A stretch of 64,000 nucleotides of DNA from Microvirga pakistanensis (GTDB lineage Bacteria; Pseudomonadota; Alphaproteobacteria; Rhizobiales; Beijerinckiaceae): the NCBI RefSeq assembly GCF_004458765.1, contig NZ_SPJX01000108.1, forward strand, positions 148,476 through 212,475. The letters are read 5' to 3'. The notes beneath the pieces are model-generated. The model was not told where the DNA came from, searched no databases, and saw nothing but the letters and a program-made list of their open reading frames with translations. Positions 1-9,703 of this stretch are shown piece after piece. The position numbers and the translations under genes were made by a program. The first letter of the stretch is position 1, and each line of letters opens with the position of its first letter.

Positions 1-2
1 TT

Positions 3-1019
3 TCGGTTATGAGCATTGCTCTCGCCGCGACTCTGTCAACCGCAGCTCTTGCTCAAGAGGCTGTCACGTATGCGACAGATGGGGGCGCCATCCTCGATGC
101 CATGTCTCCTGCGCTGATCAAGCCCGCCGAAAAAAGCCTTGGCATTCGGGTCATTACGGATACGAACGCTGATCGCTACCCACCGCTGAAGGCTCAGGTC
201 GCTTCCGGCAAGCCGATTTGGGATGTTGTTGATTTCTCGGCAGGATACTGCGCTCGCGGTGTAAGCGAGGGCTTGCTCGAGCCGCTCGACTACAGCAAGA
301 TCCCGAACGCTGCCAGCGTCCCGGCGGCGTTCAAGGATACGCACTCCGTTGGATTGTCCGCTTACGCCACCGTGCTTGCCTACAACACAGAAACCTTTGG
401 CGACAATGGCCCGAAATCCTGGGCTGACTTCTGGGATGTCAAAAAGTTCCCTGGACGCCGTGCATTACGCAACTATGCTCGCCCGATGCTGGAGATTGCG
501 CTGCTCGCCGATGGAGTTGCACCGGCCAATCTTTACCCGCTGGACGTCGACCGCGCCTATGCCAAACTGAAGGAGATCAAGCCTCACATTGCAGTCTGGT
601 GGACATCAGGCGCTGAAACCACCCAGCTTTTGGTCGATGGCGAAGTCGACATGCTTCCGCTTTGGGACGGTCGCGTCTCTGCCGCTCTGAGAGAAGGTGC
701 CCCCGCGAAGTTCACCCGCAACCAGGCGATCATGGAAAACACCTGCTTGGCAGTGCCGAAAGGTACTCAGCACAAGGACAGTGCGTTGAAGCTGATCAAC
801 AGTCTGCTTGATCCGAAGGGCCAAGCTGCATGGGTCAAGGAGTACACCACTGGCCCCTTGAATACCGAATTCGCCAAATACGTGGACCCCAACCGCCTGA
901 AGGACCTCACGACGTCCCCTGAAAACCTGGCCATGCAGGTTCCGCTGAGTGCCACTTGGTGGGCGTCGCCCGCAGGCGCCGATGCCGAAAAGCGCTGGCT
1001 CGGATTCATGCAAAACTGA
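3..1019 (+). CDS. ABC transporter periplasmic substrate-binding protein, PotD-like (5' partial)
   Basis: Extracellular solute-binding protein of the spermidine/putrescine (PotD/PotF-like) group, expected to deliver a small organic substrate to the permeases encoded just downstream. The N-terminus shows the hydrophobic core of a signal peptide ending in an Ala-Leu-Ala|Gln-Glu cleavage site near residue 15. The charged n-region is missing and the frame stays open to the window edge, so the true start is probably upstream; the first visible ATG is at 9. The mature protein has the family's YATDGG opening, a central VWWTSGAETTQLL segment and a C-terminal ATWWASPAGADAEKRW segment. It is first gene of a four-gene importer operon. 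The family call is solid; the substrate is unknown. A hydantoin- or oxoproline-like ligand is possible given the neighbouring hyuAB, but that is inference. Confidence 0.85.
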   Translation, partial: SVMSIALAATLSTAALAQEAVTYATDGGAILDAMSPALIKPAEKSLGIRVITDTNADRYPPLKAQVASGKPIWDVVDFSAGYCARGVSEGLLEPLDYSKIPNAASVPAAFKDTHSVGLSAYATVLAYNTETFGDNGPKSWADFWDVKKFPGRRALRNYARPMLEIALLADGVAPANLYPLDVDRAYAKLKEIKPHIAVWWTSGAETTQLLVDGEVDMLPLWDGRVSAALREGAPAKFTRNQAIMENTCLAVPKGTQHKDSALKLINSLLDPKGQAAWVKEYTTGPLNTEFAKYVDPNRLKDLTTSPENLAMQVPLSATWWASPAGADAEKRWLGFMQN

Positions 1020-1158
1020 GATCTCGAAGTCCCGGGCCGTAATGCCGCAGGGGCTCTGCCATAGGCTTCAACGGGGGTACTCGAGAAACGGCGTACCACC
1101 CGTTGCTGCGTCTTTTCGAAGCCCGAACAGATCTTCACGAATGTAAGGCACCGCAACG

Positions 1159-2064
1159 ATGTCGGACCTTCCCCTCGAACAGCAAATTGCCTCAACCCCT
1201 TCCATGGAGGAGGCCATAGCCAGGGCCGAGCGGGCCGAGCAGAGGATGTATTTGCTCCTCTTCGCCCCCGCCTTGCTGCTGGTGCTGCTGTTCCTTGGCA
1301 TTCCGCTGGCCATCCTCGCCTTCCAGTCGTTTCGCGAGGGCGACAGCTTTACGCTGATGCACTACGCCCGAATCTTCCAAGAGCCGATCTATTGGCGCAC
1401 ATATTATGATACGCTGGAAATCAGCGTGATTGTGACATTGCTCTCCGTCATTCTGGGCTTTCCTCTCGCATATGCCGCTGCGGTCGCATCGCGACGCTGG
1501 TCGGCCCTGATTCTGGCGCTGGTGATGCTGCCCTTCTGGACCAGTGTCCTGGTCCGAACCTACGCATGGCTGGTCGTCTTGCAGCGGAGGGGCATCATCA
1601 ACACCACGCTGCTGAACCTTGGGATCATTGACCAACCTCTGTCTTTGTCTCACAATTTTGTCGCGGTTCTCATTGGCATGCTGCACGTCATGCTGCCCTT
1701 CATGGTCTTCCCGCTTTACGCCGCGATCTCGAAAATCCCAGCTGAGTTGCTGCAGGCAGGCCATAGCCTTGGCGGGAGCCCCGCTTATGTCTTTCGACGG
1801 GTAATACTACCTCTGTCCGCTCCGGGGATCATCGCAGGATCGATCCTTGTCTTCATCCTGAGTCTCGGCTTCTACCTCACCCCAGAGCTCCTCGGAGGCG
1901 GCAAGACGATCATGGTATCCTCGTTGGTGCAGCGGAATGTGGAACTCTATTTGCAGTTCGGCGCAGCAAGCGCTGTTGCCATGATTCTTCTCGTGACAGT
2001 GTGCATCATCTTCTGGGCGGTGGATCGCGTGCTGCCGGTCGAGAAAATCGTCGGAATGAGGTGA
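1159..2064 (+). CDS. ABC transporter permease, PotB-like
   Basis: Inner-membrane permease of a polyamine-type (PotB/PotH) ABC importer, 301 aa. A charged cytoplasmic N-terminus of about 30 residues precedes a strongly hydrophobic first segment (about residues 31-55), with further membrane segments to a total of about six. The EAA-like loop that docks the ATPase is visible as AGHSLGGSPAYVFRRVILPL in the second half. The stop lies 4 bp before the next permease start, so the two are co-translated. The long N-terminal extension before the first membrane segment is usual for PotB-like subunits. The specific substrate cannot be read from the sequence. Confidence 0.9.
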   Translation: MSDLPLEQQIASTPSMEEAIARAERAEQRMYLLLFAPALLLVLLFLGIPLAILAFQSFREGDSFTLMHYARIFQEPIYWRTYYDTLEISVIVTLLSVILGFPLAYAAAVASRRWSALILALVMLPFWTSVLVRTYAWLVVLQRRGIINTTLLNLGIIDQPLSLSHNFVAVLIGMLHVMLPFMVFPLYAAISKIPAELLQAGHSLGGSPAYVFRRVILPLSAPGIIAGSILVFILSLGFYLTPELLGGGKTIMVSSLVQRNVELYLQFGAASAVAMILLVTVCIIFWAVDRVLPVEKIVGMR

Positions 2065-2068
2065 GGAG

Positions 2069-2860
2069 ATGGCAATGAACTCATGGCCTCGTCTGCTTCT
2101 CTGGATCACCACCACCATCGTGCTGATCTTCATGGTCCTGCCGATCGTGATCGTCGTGATCATGTCCTTCTCGAACTCGCGGTTCCTGACGTTTCCGCCG
2201 CCTGCCGTCTCACTGCGCTGGTACGAGGCATATTTTGGTAGCCCGGACTGGATGGATGCAACCTGGAACAGCTTTCTCCTCGCCGTGATTGCTACTGTGG
2301 TGACCGTGCCGATCGGAACGGCTGCCGCCTACGCGGCCAACATCTCGCAATCGAAGATGGTACGCCGGCTTCAGCTGCTTTTGCTGACCCCGGTGATGGT
2401 GCCTGTCATCATCCTCGCAGCAGGGATCTACATGGTTTACGCCCAAGTCGGCTTAGTTGCGACCAAGACAGGACTTGTTTGCGCCTATGCCATGATGAAC
2501 CTGCCGTATGTATTCATCTCGGTACTCGCGGGGCTGCGTTCGTTCGACATGAACCAAGAGGACGTCGCGCGGAGTCTCGGCGTCAACCGGTTTACAGCCT
2601 TTATGAAGGTTACATTACCGCAGATTCGTCCCTCCGTTATCACCGGTGCATTGTTCGCCTTCATCGGAGCACTGGACGAGACCGTGGTTTCGCTGTTCAT
2701 TGCGGGGGGCGAGAACCAGACCTTGCCCCGTCGCATGTTCATGAGCTTACGGAACGAGATCGACCCGACCATTGCATCGATCAGTTCAGTCCTCATCACG
2801 ATTTCCTTCGCGCTGATGATTATGTCGAGTCTGCGCGGAAAGAGGGCTCATGCCGTCTAG
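2069..2860 (+). CDS. ABC transporter permease, PotC-like
   Basis: Second inner-membrane permease (263 aa) of the same importer, PotC/PotI-like. About six hydrophobic segments are visible. The coupling-loop signature is present as EDVARSLGVNRFTAFMKVTL. It starts 4 bp after the upstream permease with a GGAGA-type ribosome-binding site lying across the stop/start junction. It forms the heterodimeric membrane domain with the PotB-like subunit. The ATPase gene follows directly. Confidence 0.9.
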   Translation: MAMNSWPRLLLWITTTIVLIFMVLPIVIVVIMSFSNSRFLTFPPPAVSLRWYEAYFGSPDWMDATWNSFLLAVIATVVTVPIGTAAAYAANISQSKMVRRLQLLLLTPVMVPVIILAAGIYMVYAQVGLVATKTGLVCAYAMMNLPYVFISVLAGLRSFDMNQEDVARSLGVNRFTAFMKVTLPQIRPSVITGALFAFIGALDETVVSLFIAGGENQTLPRRMFMSLRNEIDPTIASISSVLITISFALMIMSSLRGKRAHAV

Positions 2861-2900
2861 TCCGGCGAAGTTCCCTACCCGAACAAACTGGAGCCTTTCC

Positions 2901-3992
2901 ATGCCCTCGACCAACTTTGTCTCCGTGCGAGTCCAGAACCTCGTCAAGAGCTATGCCAGCTTCCGAGCGTTGAGCGATGTATCGTTGAACATTCGCGCAG
3001 GCGAGTTCGTATCGATCCTGGGGCCCTCAGGTTCCGGTAAGACAACTCTTCTGCAGATCATCGGAGGCTTTGTTCGCCCGACGTCAGGTCATGTGTTCTT
3101 CGGCGAGAACGACGTAACGCTGCTGCCTCCGCAAAAGCGCGACATCGGCGTGGTGTTTCAGAACTACGCACTTTTCCCTCACTTGACGGTTGCCGAGAAC
3201 ATCGCGTTCCCCTTAAGGGCCCGCAAGGTTTCGATGGCTGACTGCCAGAAGCGGGTGGAGAGAGCGCTGGAAATCGTCGAGCTCAAGGGATATGGCGATC
3301 GTGCAATATCCAAACTGTCAGGCGGGCAAAAACAGCGTGTCGCTCTGGCCCGCGCCATCGTCTTCGAACCTCGGCTCATCTTGATGGACGAGCCATTGTC
3401 GGCCCTTGATAAGAACCTGCGCGAGACGATGCAGCTGGAACTGCGCAACCTTCACGCACAGTTGGGAGCGACGATCATTTACGTCACCCATGACCAGCGC
3501 GAGGCACTAACCATGTCCGACCGCGTGGCTGTTATGAACGCTGGAAGGATCGTCCAGATCGACACCCCACGCAAGCTATATACCGCACCAGCGGATCATT
3601 TCGTTGCCGGCTTCGTTGGAGAGTCGACCTTGGTACCGGTCAAGCGATCGGATCCCCGTCACGTCAGCATGGGAGACATCAAACTTCGGACTCCTCGTGA
3701 CGTCGTGGATGGAGAGCTGTTCATCGCACTCCAAGCAGATTCGATCTTGCTCTGCGATGGATCCGAGACCGAGTCGGACAGCAATTATCTGGAGGGGAAG
3801 GTCCGTGACGTGGTCTTCCAAGGTGAAAGCCTGAAGGTTCCCGTGATCCTGCCAGAAGGAACGGAGATCGGGTTCCGAATTCCGAGCCACCACTACAGCA
3901 ATCGCACGCTGCCAAAGCCGGGCGAGACGGTTCGTCTCAAGCTGCATGTCGAAGACACCGTCGTCGTGGCGCGGAATCCAAGCGCAGCCTGA
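2901..3992 (+). CDS. ABC transporter ATP-binding protein, PotA-like
   Basis: Cytoplasmic ATPase that powers the importer. Walker A is GPSGSGKTT, the signature is LSGGQKQR, Walker B is LILMDEPLSALD, and the H-loop lies in YVTHDQREAL. A C-terminal TOBE-like region follows (about residues 240-360), typical of PotA/UgpC-type subunits. I prefer the ATG at 2901 because GGAG lies 7 bp upstream and the protein then begins just before the conserved first strand (VRVQNLVKSYASF). An ATG at 2850 overlapping the permease end would add 17 non-conserved residues. Last gene of the operon. Confidence 0.9.
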   Translation: MPSTNFVSVRVQNLVKSYASFRALSDVSLNIRAGEFVSILGPSGSGKTTLLQIIGGFVRPTSGHVFFGENDVTLLPPQKRDIGVVFQNYALFPHLTVAENIAFPLRARKVSMADCQKRVERALEIVELKGYGDRAISKLSGGQKQRVALARAIVFEPRLILMDEPLSALDKNLRETMQLELRNLHAQLGATIIYVTHDQREALTMSDRVAVMNAGRIVQIDTPRKLYTAPADHFVAGFVGESTLVPVKRSDPRHVSMGDIKLRTPRDVVDGELFIALQADSILLCDGSETESDSNYLEGKVRDVVFQGESLKVPVILPEGTEIGFRIPSHHYSNRTLPKPGETVRLKLHVEDTVVVARNPSAA

Positions 3993-4581
3993 TCGACCTG
4001 ACTTCGGACCTGCCTGCGGGAGATGAACCTACGGGTTGACCCGGAGCGACATTCGTCACGGGACACTGCACTGCCCGAGAAGCGAGCCTCAACTCCTTCG
4101 TCGGTGCTCCGATGGCCGAGTACCTCGGGCGTCGTGCGGTCCCGAACGGCCACGTCAGTGACTCGAAGGGCGGAATCGGTGAAAGGTGCACCAGGTTTTC
4201 GCTTGCGCGGACCTCCGATTCCACGTCGAACGATCCGCCCTCGCAAGAGTGGAGCGGCGAAGTGGATTCCAAAAGCGGACCCACTTCTGGATGCGATTCT
4301 CTAGGCATCGCGTCGGCAGATCAGCTAAGCTCTCGTGGCGTCGCGCGTCTGGCTGAGGCGTCTTTCGGCGGCGCTCGAAAAAGGCGCGTGCCGTAGCAGC
4401 CGGCCGAGGTGGGCCGATGTTCTCTCGACGGAGGCCGGCTGGATCAGGAGCAGCCTCAAGCGCGGCATCACCGGAGAGCGTCCGTCCGTAGAGGCCGCCC
4501 ACGGCGCCGGCGGAGCACGTCCTTCAAGGAACGTTGAGAATAAGCAGCGTCCGCTCGAAGTGCGATTCTTGGGACGCGACA
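3993..4581. other. Intergenic region with no recognised gene
   Basis: A stretch of about 590 bp between the convergent importer operon and hyuB. It is GC-rich and short open frames exist on both strands, but none has a recognisable domain, a good ribosome-binding site or support from context. Nothing further is seen apart from the terminator-like hairpin at its right edge. Confidence 0.5.
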
Positions 4582-4602
4582 GGGGCGGCATTCTGCCGCC
4601 CC
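4582..4602 (-). terminator. Stem-loop terminator downstream of hyuB
   Basis: Perfect 9-bp GC-rich stem (GGGGCGGCA / TGCCGCCCC) with a 3-nt loop, about 22 bp beyond the hyuB stop between two converging operons. No good U-tract follows on either strand, so it may act as a partial or bidirectional terminator. Confidence 0.55.
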
Positions 4603-4624
4603 ACTTTGGTTGAAGTACCGTTGC

Positions 4625-6628
4625 TTAAACGCGGCGGAGTTGCGGATAGTTCAGCTGGAGACGCTCGAAGATTTCGTGAATCGACGCAGCGGTGCCGCGC
4701 TTGGCCGGAGCTAGGGCTTCAACCGCCCGGAACACTTCGTGCTTGATGAAGAAGCGCCACTCGACCGGGAGCGAGAACAGAATGTCCATCAGAGCGCTGT
4801 ATGCTGCCTTGGTCCAGGTCGCTTCATATGCGTCGCGTTGGGTGCCATAGTCAAAAAAGCCAGCCTGCTTCGCATCGGCCATGCGCCTCTCGCGCTCCCG
4901 ATCGGTTGCGACCACGTCGACTGCACCGTTTTTCAGGACGACGCCATAGTCGGACAATGCAAGAGCCTCTGAGACGAAGCCTTTCTGAACATCGCGCAGG
5001 ACCCGTACGGGCTCACGTTCAAGTGGATTCCCGCGACCACCGCCACCCGGCGACCAGATGCGGAACACGTCGCCCGGACCAGCCACGACAAAGTCCTGAT
5101 TGCCGAGCGAAACCTCCTTCTCCGTGTCGGGATTGAGAACCGACCCAGATGCCACACCAGCCTTGCCCCCGAGGGTTCCCCAAGCTGAGAAGCGTGATCG
5201 ATCACGGTTTCTAATGGTGATCCGGGTGTTAGGCGAGAACACCTTGAACTCCAGAACCGTCCCGAGACCGCCACGCCAGCGCCCGGCTCCTCCCGAATTC
5301 GGTGCAAGCGAGTACCGCAGAATCTCGACGGGCACTTCGGCCTCGTTGATCTCCACCGGGGTGTTTTTCAGGTAAGCTCCGTCGGCGCCGGAGCCGTCGG
5401 TGCCGTCGCGCATCGGCATGCCGCCGCCGCCGCCAACGATCGGATCGATCGCCGCGATTACGCGGCGCCCATTCTTCGGGTCGGTTGTCATGACGTTGAC
5501 GATCGAGGACGATCCTGCGGGCGCTGCGGGCATGCGCTCAGGAACGGCTTGGGCGAAGGCCCCAAAGATCAGAGAGCGCAAGCGGCCGCAGGTCAGCGAC
5601 CGCATTCCCACGGCCGCTGGGAACTGCGGATTTACGACGGACCCTTCAGGCAGGATGCACGTGAACGGGCGAGTCATACCCAAGTTCACCATAATATCGG
5701 GGTTCAGCGTGTATAGCACATAATAGATGCCGACCAGCATCAGCGTGTGGCGCGGGTTGCCTCCAGTCGGCACGTTGAGAGAGGAGGTAAGCTGCGGATC
5801 GGTTCCGGTGAAGTCCAGGATTGCGTCGCTGCCCCTGATCGTCAGGGTCAGGTTTAGACGCACCGGATAGCCTCCGGCGCTGTCCTCGTCGCAGTAGTCG
5901 GTGAAGTGATAGGTGCCATCTGGCATCGAAGAGAGCAAAGCTCGCGCCTGGGTCTCGGAGTAGTCCATCACGTCATACATTGCGCGCTTGACAGTATCGA
6001 CGCCGAGCTTCGCGATCATTTCGTGGATTTTTCGAGCGCCGGTATTCAGCGCACCCGTGAAGGCCTTCAGGTCGCCCCAGTTCATATCCGGCTGGCGGAC
6101 ATTGATCATCATCGTCCTCAGGAGCTCTTCATTGAGGACTCCAGCTTTAAATAGCTTGGACGGCGCGAAGCGAATGCCTTCCTGGTGCACTTCGGTGTTG
6201 GCACGCGAGAGCGATGCGGGCACGGCCCCGCCCATGTCGGTGTTGTGAATGTGACCGACTGTGAAGCAAATCAGCTCGCCCTCATGGAACACGGGACGCC
6301 ACATGTGGATGTCTGGAGTGTGGGTGCAGAGAAAGCCGCTATATGGATCATTGGTGAAGCAGATGTCACCGTCCTCATAATGGTCGAGCATGTCGATGGC
6401 AGGACCGTAATCGAGCCCGGGGTACCATGTTGCGCCGTAATCCATCGGCACCGAGAACGTCTTCCCCTCAGGGGTGACGATCCCGATCGTGAAGTCTTCA
6501 GTCTCTTTCACGAAGGTCGATTGGGCCGTGCGGTACAGGGTATATGCCATGCTTTCCGAGGCCGCGCGAAAGTGGTTGGCGACGATTTGCAGCGTGGCGA
6601 TGTCTGCCGATTGGGTCGAGTTGCGCAT
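4625..6628 (-). CDS. hyuB: Hydantoinase B / N-methylhydantoinase or oxoprolinase beta-type subunit
   Basis: Large subunit of an ATP-dependent hydantoinase/5-oxoprolinase-type amidohydrolase, which opens five-membered cyclic amides. The N-terminal HyuB domain is clear (IVANHFRAASESMAYTLYRT; later NDPYSGFLCTHTPD and HIHNTDMGG). The glycine-rich segment GGNPRHTLM and the C-terminal GGAGRWRGGLGT and SPGGGGRGNP motifs are also present. At 667 aa it is longer than typical HyuB (about 520-580 aa). Roughly 80-90 extra residues follow the usual end near VSEALALSDYGVV and contain an aromatic helical segment. It begins 1 bp after the hyuA stop, so the two are co-translated as an AB complex. The exact substrate is not deducible. 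Confidence 0.9.
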   Translation of the reverse strand: MRNSTQSADIATLQIVANHFRAASESMAYTLYRTAQSTFVKETEDFTIGIVTPEGKTFSVPMDYGATWYPGLDYGPAIDMLDHYEDGDICFTNDPYSGFLCTHTPDIHMWRPVFHEGELICFTVGHIHNTDMGGAVPASLSRANTEVHQEGIRFAPSKLFKAGVLNEELLRTMMINVRQPDMNWGDLKAFTGALNTGARKIHEMIAKLGVDTVKRAMYDVMDYSETQARALLSSMPDGTYHFTDYCDEDSAGGYPVRLNLTLTIRGSDAILDFTGTDPQLTSSLNVPTGGNPRHTLMLVGIYYVLYTLNPDIMVNLGMTRPFTCILPEGSVVNPQFPAAVGMRSLTCGRLRSLIFGAFAQAVPERMPAAPAGSSSIVNVMTTDPKNGRRVIAAIDPIVGGGGGMPMRDGTDGSGADGAYLKNTPVEINEAEVPVEILRYSLAPNSGGAGRWRGGLGTVLEFKVFSPNTRITIRNRDRSRFSAWGTLGGKAGVASGSVLNPDTEKEVSLGNQDFVVAGPGDVFRIWSPGGGGRGNPLEREPVRVLRDVQKGFVSEALALSDYGVVLKNGAVDVVATDRERERRMADAKQAGFFDYGTQRDAYEATWTKAAYSALMDILFSLPVEWRFFIKHEVFRAVEALAPAKRGTAASIHEIFERLQLNYPQLRRV

Positions 6629-6629
6629 C

Positions 6630-8675
6630 TCAGGCCTCCGTAGCAGTCAGCTGAATGTTGCCCCAAGCATCGACCTGTGCCTTGAACCCGGCGGGAATGC
6701 ATGAGGTGGTATCCGATTGAAGAACAATGGCCGGCCCAACGAAGGTTTGGCCGGGCTTCAGATCGTCACGCAGATAGAGACCGGCAGTCGTTGGCGTACC
6801 GTCGAACACCACCGCCGCTTCGCGAGTGGGCTGAGCACTGCCTTCAACCAGAGGGGCGATGGCCAATTCCGGCTTCGGGCCGGAGGCAGTGACGACGGTG
6901 CGGAGGTTCACAATGTGAACCTCGGCCTCAATGTCGCGATAGGCGTAGAGCCGTTCGTGCGCTGCGTGGAAAGCATCGCGGATAGCCTCCACATTGTTGT
7001 TTGCGATCCACTCAGAGTCCAGCGGCACTTCGATCTCGAACGACTGGCCGGCATAACGCATGTCGGCCGAGAGCAGGTAGTTGGCGGGGCCTTCAAACTT
7101 CTGCTCGTTGCGTAACCAGGTGTTGGCGTCTTGCTGGAGAGTCGCAAAGCCTTCGGCCATCTTGGGTAGCGTTTCCTCTGTGAGGGGGAGATAGAGGCTG
7201 GCGATGAAGTCGTTGCGGATATCTGCCACGAGGCCGCCAAGAGCCGACACGACGCCCGGGCTCAGCGGGATCATCACCCGCGGGATCCCAAGTTCACGAG
7301 CAAGCATCGGCGCCAGCATCGGGCCCGCACCGCCGAAGGCTAGCAGCGTGAAGTCGCGAATGTCGATACCGTGACGTGCAACGAGCTTGTTGATCTCGAG
7401 GTACATCCCAGACAATGCGACATCGATGATCGTCTTCGCCGTTAGCTCCACGGTCCAGCCGAGCTTATCAGCGATCTCACTTACTGCCTTTCGTGCCAGT
7501 TCGGGATTGATCGAGATTGCGCCATAGGCGATGCTTTCCTGACCAATGAGCCCGCAGACCGCGAAGGCATCCGTGATCGTCGCGCGCGTGCCGCCGCGTC
7601 CGTAGCATGCAGGACCGGGCGTGGAGCCCGCGCTTTCAGGGCCGACCTTCAGCACACCGAAATCATCAACCCACGCGATCGATCCTCCGCCTTCGCCGAT
7701 CGAGCTGACCGCAACTGCTGGAACGTGCAGTGTATGCTGACCCACCTTCTCGCCGGTTGCATAATGGGGCTCACCGTGATTGATCACGGCCACGTCGGCG
7801 GACGTGCCGCCGATATCGATGGTAAGGACATGGTCTATCCCGGCGTTGCGGGCTAGAAAGGCTGCGCCCATCACGCCTGAAGCAGTGCCCGATAGGAGCA
7901 TTGAGACGCAGTTCGCCTTGCCGAGCTCGGCGGTCATGACCCCGCCATTCGACTTCGTAATCAGCGGCTCACCTAGAACGCCGAGCTTTTTCAGAGCACC
8001 TTGAAGACGGGTGATGTAGTGCTCGACCTTGGGATGGACATAACCATTGATCGCAGCGGTGGTGGTGCGTTCGTATTCCCGAATCACCGGCCAGATCTCG
8101 GTTGACGTGAAGACGAACAGGTCGGGTGCAAGCTCCTGCACGATGCGCTTGACTTCGCGTTCATGTTCCGGATTGCGGTAGCTGTTGATCAGCGAGATGA
8201 TAATTCCGGCAACGTCCTTCTCCCTGGCGCCCCGCACAGCCGCCTGCACGCTTGCACGATCCAGGGGACGCGCAATGCTGCCGTCCGAGCGAATGCGCTC
8301 GGAGATCGGAAAGACCGCGTCGCGACCAACCAGCGGGTCTGCGCGAAACGACATCAGGCTGTAGGTCTCCGGCATTCGAAGGCGAGCCAATTCCAGCACA
8401 TCCTCGAAAGCTGCGGTGGTGAACAGCGCGAGCTTCGCTCCATTCCCCATGATGACGGTGTTCACGCCGACGGTCGTGCCGTGAATGAAGTGGGAGATGG
8501 TCTCTGGCGCGATTTCCATCCGCTCATGGGCAAGTTTCAATCCGGTCATCACCTCGGATCCGGGGTTGTCCGGCGTGGTCAGAACCTTCAGCGTCGACAG
8601 TTCTTTCGTCTTTTCGTTGAAAAAACAGAAATCGATGAAAGTCCCGCCGATATCGACACCGACACGAAAGGTCAT
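6630..8675 (-). CDS. hyuA: Hydantoinase A / oxoprolinase alpha-type subunit
   Basis: ATP-binding partner of hyuB, 681 aa, of the acetone carboxylase/hydantoinase A actin-like ATPase fold. The first phosphate-binding loop is VGVDIGGTFIDFCFF (residues 4-18) and the second is LTIDIGGTSADVAVI in mid-protein. The glycine-rich LLAFGGAGPMLAPMLA is also visible. The ATG at 8675 has a GGAGAGC ribosome-binding site just upstream. In this family the A subunit couples ATP hydrolysis to opening of hydantoin, N-methylhydantoin, 5-oxoproline or related rings. The convergent importer may feed this enzyme. Confidence 0.92.
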   Translation of the reverse strand: MTFRVGVDIGGTFIDFCFFNEKTKELSTLKVLTTPDNPGSEVMTGLKLAHERMEIAPETISHFIHGTTVGVNTVIMGNGAKLALFTTAAFEDVLELARLRMPETYSLMSFRADPLVGRDAVFPISERIRSDGSIARPLDRASVQAAVRGAREKDVAGIIISLINSYRNPEHEREVKRIVQELAPDLFVFTSTEIWPVIREYERTTTAAINGYVHPKVEHYITRLQGALKKLGVLGEPLITKSNGGVMTAELGKANCVSMLLSGTASGVMGAAFLARNAGIDHVLTIDIGGTSADVAVINHGEPHYATGEKVGQHTLHVPAVAVSSIGEGGGSIAWVDDFGVLKVGPESAGSTPGPACYGRGGTRATITDAFAVCGLIGQESIAYGAISINPELARKAVSEIADKLGWTVELTAKTIIDVALSGMYLEINKLVARHGIDIRDFTLLAFGGAGPMLAPMLARELGIPRVMIPLSPGVVSALGGLVADIRNDFIASLYLPLTEETLPKMAEGFATLQQDANTWLRNEQKFEGPANYLLSADMRYAGQSFEIEVPLDSEWIANNNVEAIRDAFHAAHERLYAYRDIEAEVHIVNLRTVVTASGPKPELAIAPLVEGSAQPTREAAVVFDGTPTTAGLYLRDDLKPGQTFVGPAIVLQSDTTSCIPAGFKAQVDAWGNIQLTATEA

Positions 8676-9300
8676 TGCTGCTCTCCTGGCAAGGACATGG
8701 CGGGTTGCAACCGTGACGGCGGATCCGTAGGACCCACCTGAATCACGGACGACCTGCCGACATTATTCCTGGGAAGGAAGTGGATGAGCGGTGGAGAGGT
8801 GCATCAGATCCTCTGGCCTTGCGCCAGCCTGTCGCATGCCGTCTCCCTTTGTGCCCTGCCACGCCCGAACCCCGCATCCACTGCCCAACTCCATGGACCT
8901 ACCTTGAGAAAACATCGGAATGGTTGCGGAGCTCAAATAGCTAGGTGTGGGTGGTCAATAACCTTTAGCTATGTAGGATGGGTGGACATGCCGGGCGTGT
9001 GATCACAACTGCTTCAAAAGCGAGGAAAGCGAAACCGGGCAGAAGAGAGCGCCTGACTCGTTCCCGCTGAGCTTGGGGCCGGGAGCAGGTGCTGTTCCGG
9101 CCCAGCTTTGGCCTCCCTGTACAAGGTGCTCGGCCAGTGCTGGCGGGCTCATTCCTCTACTGGCACGCCAGAACGATCTCGGATATCCGCTGAACAGGGC
9201 CGGCCGGGATGAGAGCACCGGCGACAGTGATGCGAAGCCCTTTCCGGCCGTCATCCCGGACTACAAAGCCAGCCTGCGTGTCGGCGCTGGGTGACCGTGG
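8676..9300. other. Intergenic region upstream of hyuA, no recognised gene
   Basis: About 620 bp upstream of hyuA, expected to hold its promoter (minus strand). I cannot identify a promoter or operator with confidence. Short open frames on both strands (for example 9003-9254 minus, 9073-9294 plus) have no recognisable domain or ribosome-binding site and look like chance ORFs. Confidence 0.4.
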
Positions 9301-9582
9301 TCACTCGATCTTGAGGCTCACCACGCCACCGCTGCGAAGCCCATGAGCCGGGCCGCTCCAAGAGTCGGTATAGGTGCCGCGATATGGCGCAGAGCGGGGA
9401 TCCTGAGCGAGATCGATTCCAACCTCCGGACCGAAGATCGTACCGGCCGAGCGCATGCTCGAGGTCGACAATGTCACGGTCTGGCGATGGGGCACCCTCT
9501 GCCCGCCGAGCTTCCGGAACGTCTCGACCGGCGAAAGCGGCCCATCACCGGCAGGCTATATATCGGTGGAACCTATAACAAG
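9301..9582 (-). pseudogene. Possible 3' remnant of an unidentified gene
   Basis: A minus-strand frame open from an in-frame stop near 9583 to a stop at 9301 translates to about 84 residues of ordinary protein-like composition, ending in GGVVSLKIE. It includes VTLSTSSMRSAGTIFGPEVG and AQDPRSAPYRGTYTDSW. There is no convincing start codon or ribosome-binding site; only an internal GTG at 9495 is available. This looks like the C-terminal tail of a lost gene. I do not recognise the family, and a chance ORF remains possible. Confidence 0.2.
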
Positions 9583-9703
9583 GATGCCCGCGACCCTTCA
9601 TCTCGCGAAGAGCAGCGTGAGATCCTTGCCGCCTAGACGTCGTACGCAGTTTGGCCGCTGTCTTGGCCCTCGGCGGGATTTGCGGCGGAAGCCGGTGATC
9701 TGG

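Noticed and set aside
9003..9294. Overlapping short frames on both strands upstream of hyuA
   Set aside because: No start signal, domain or context; composition is consistent with chance ORFs in GC-rich DNA.
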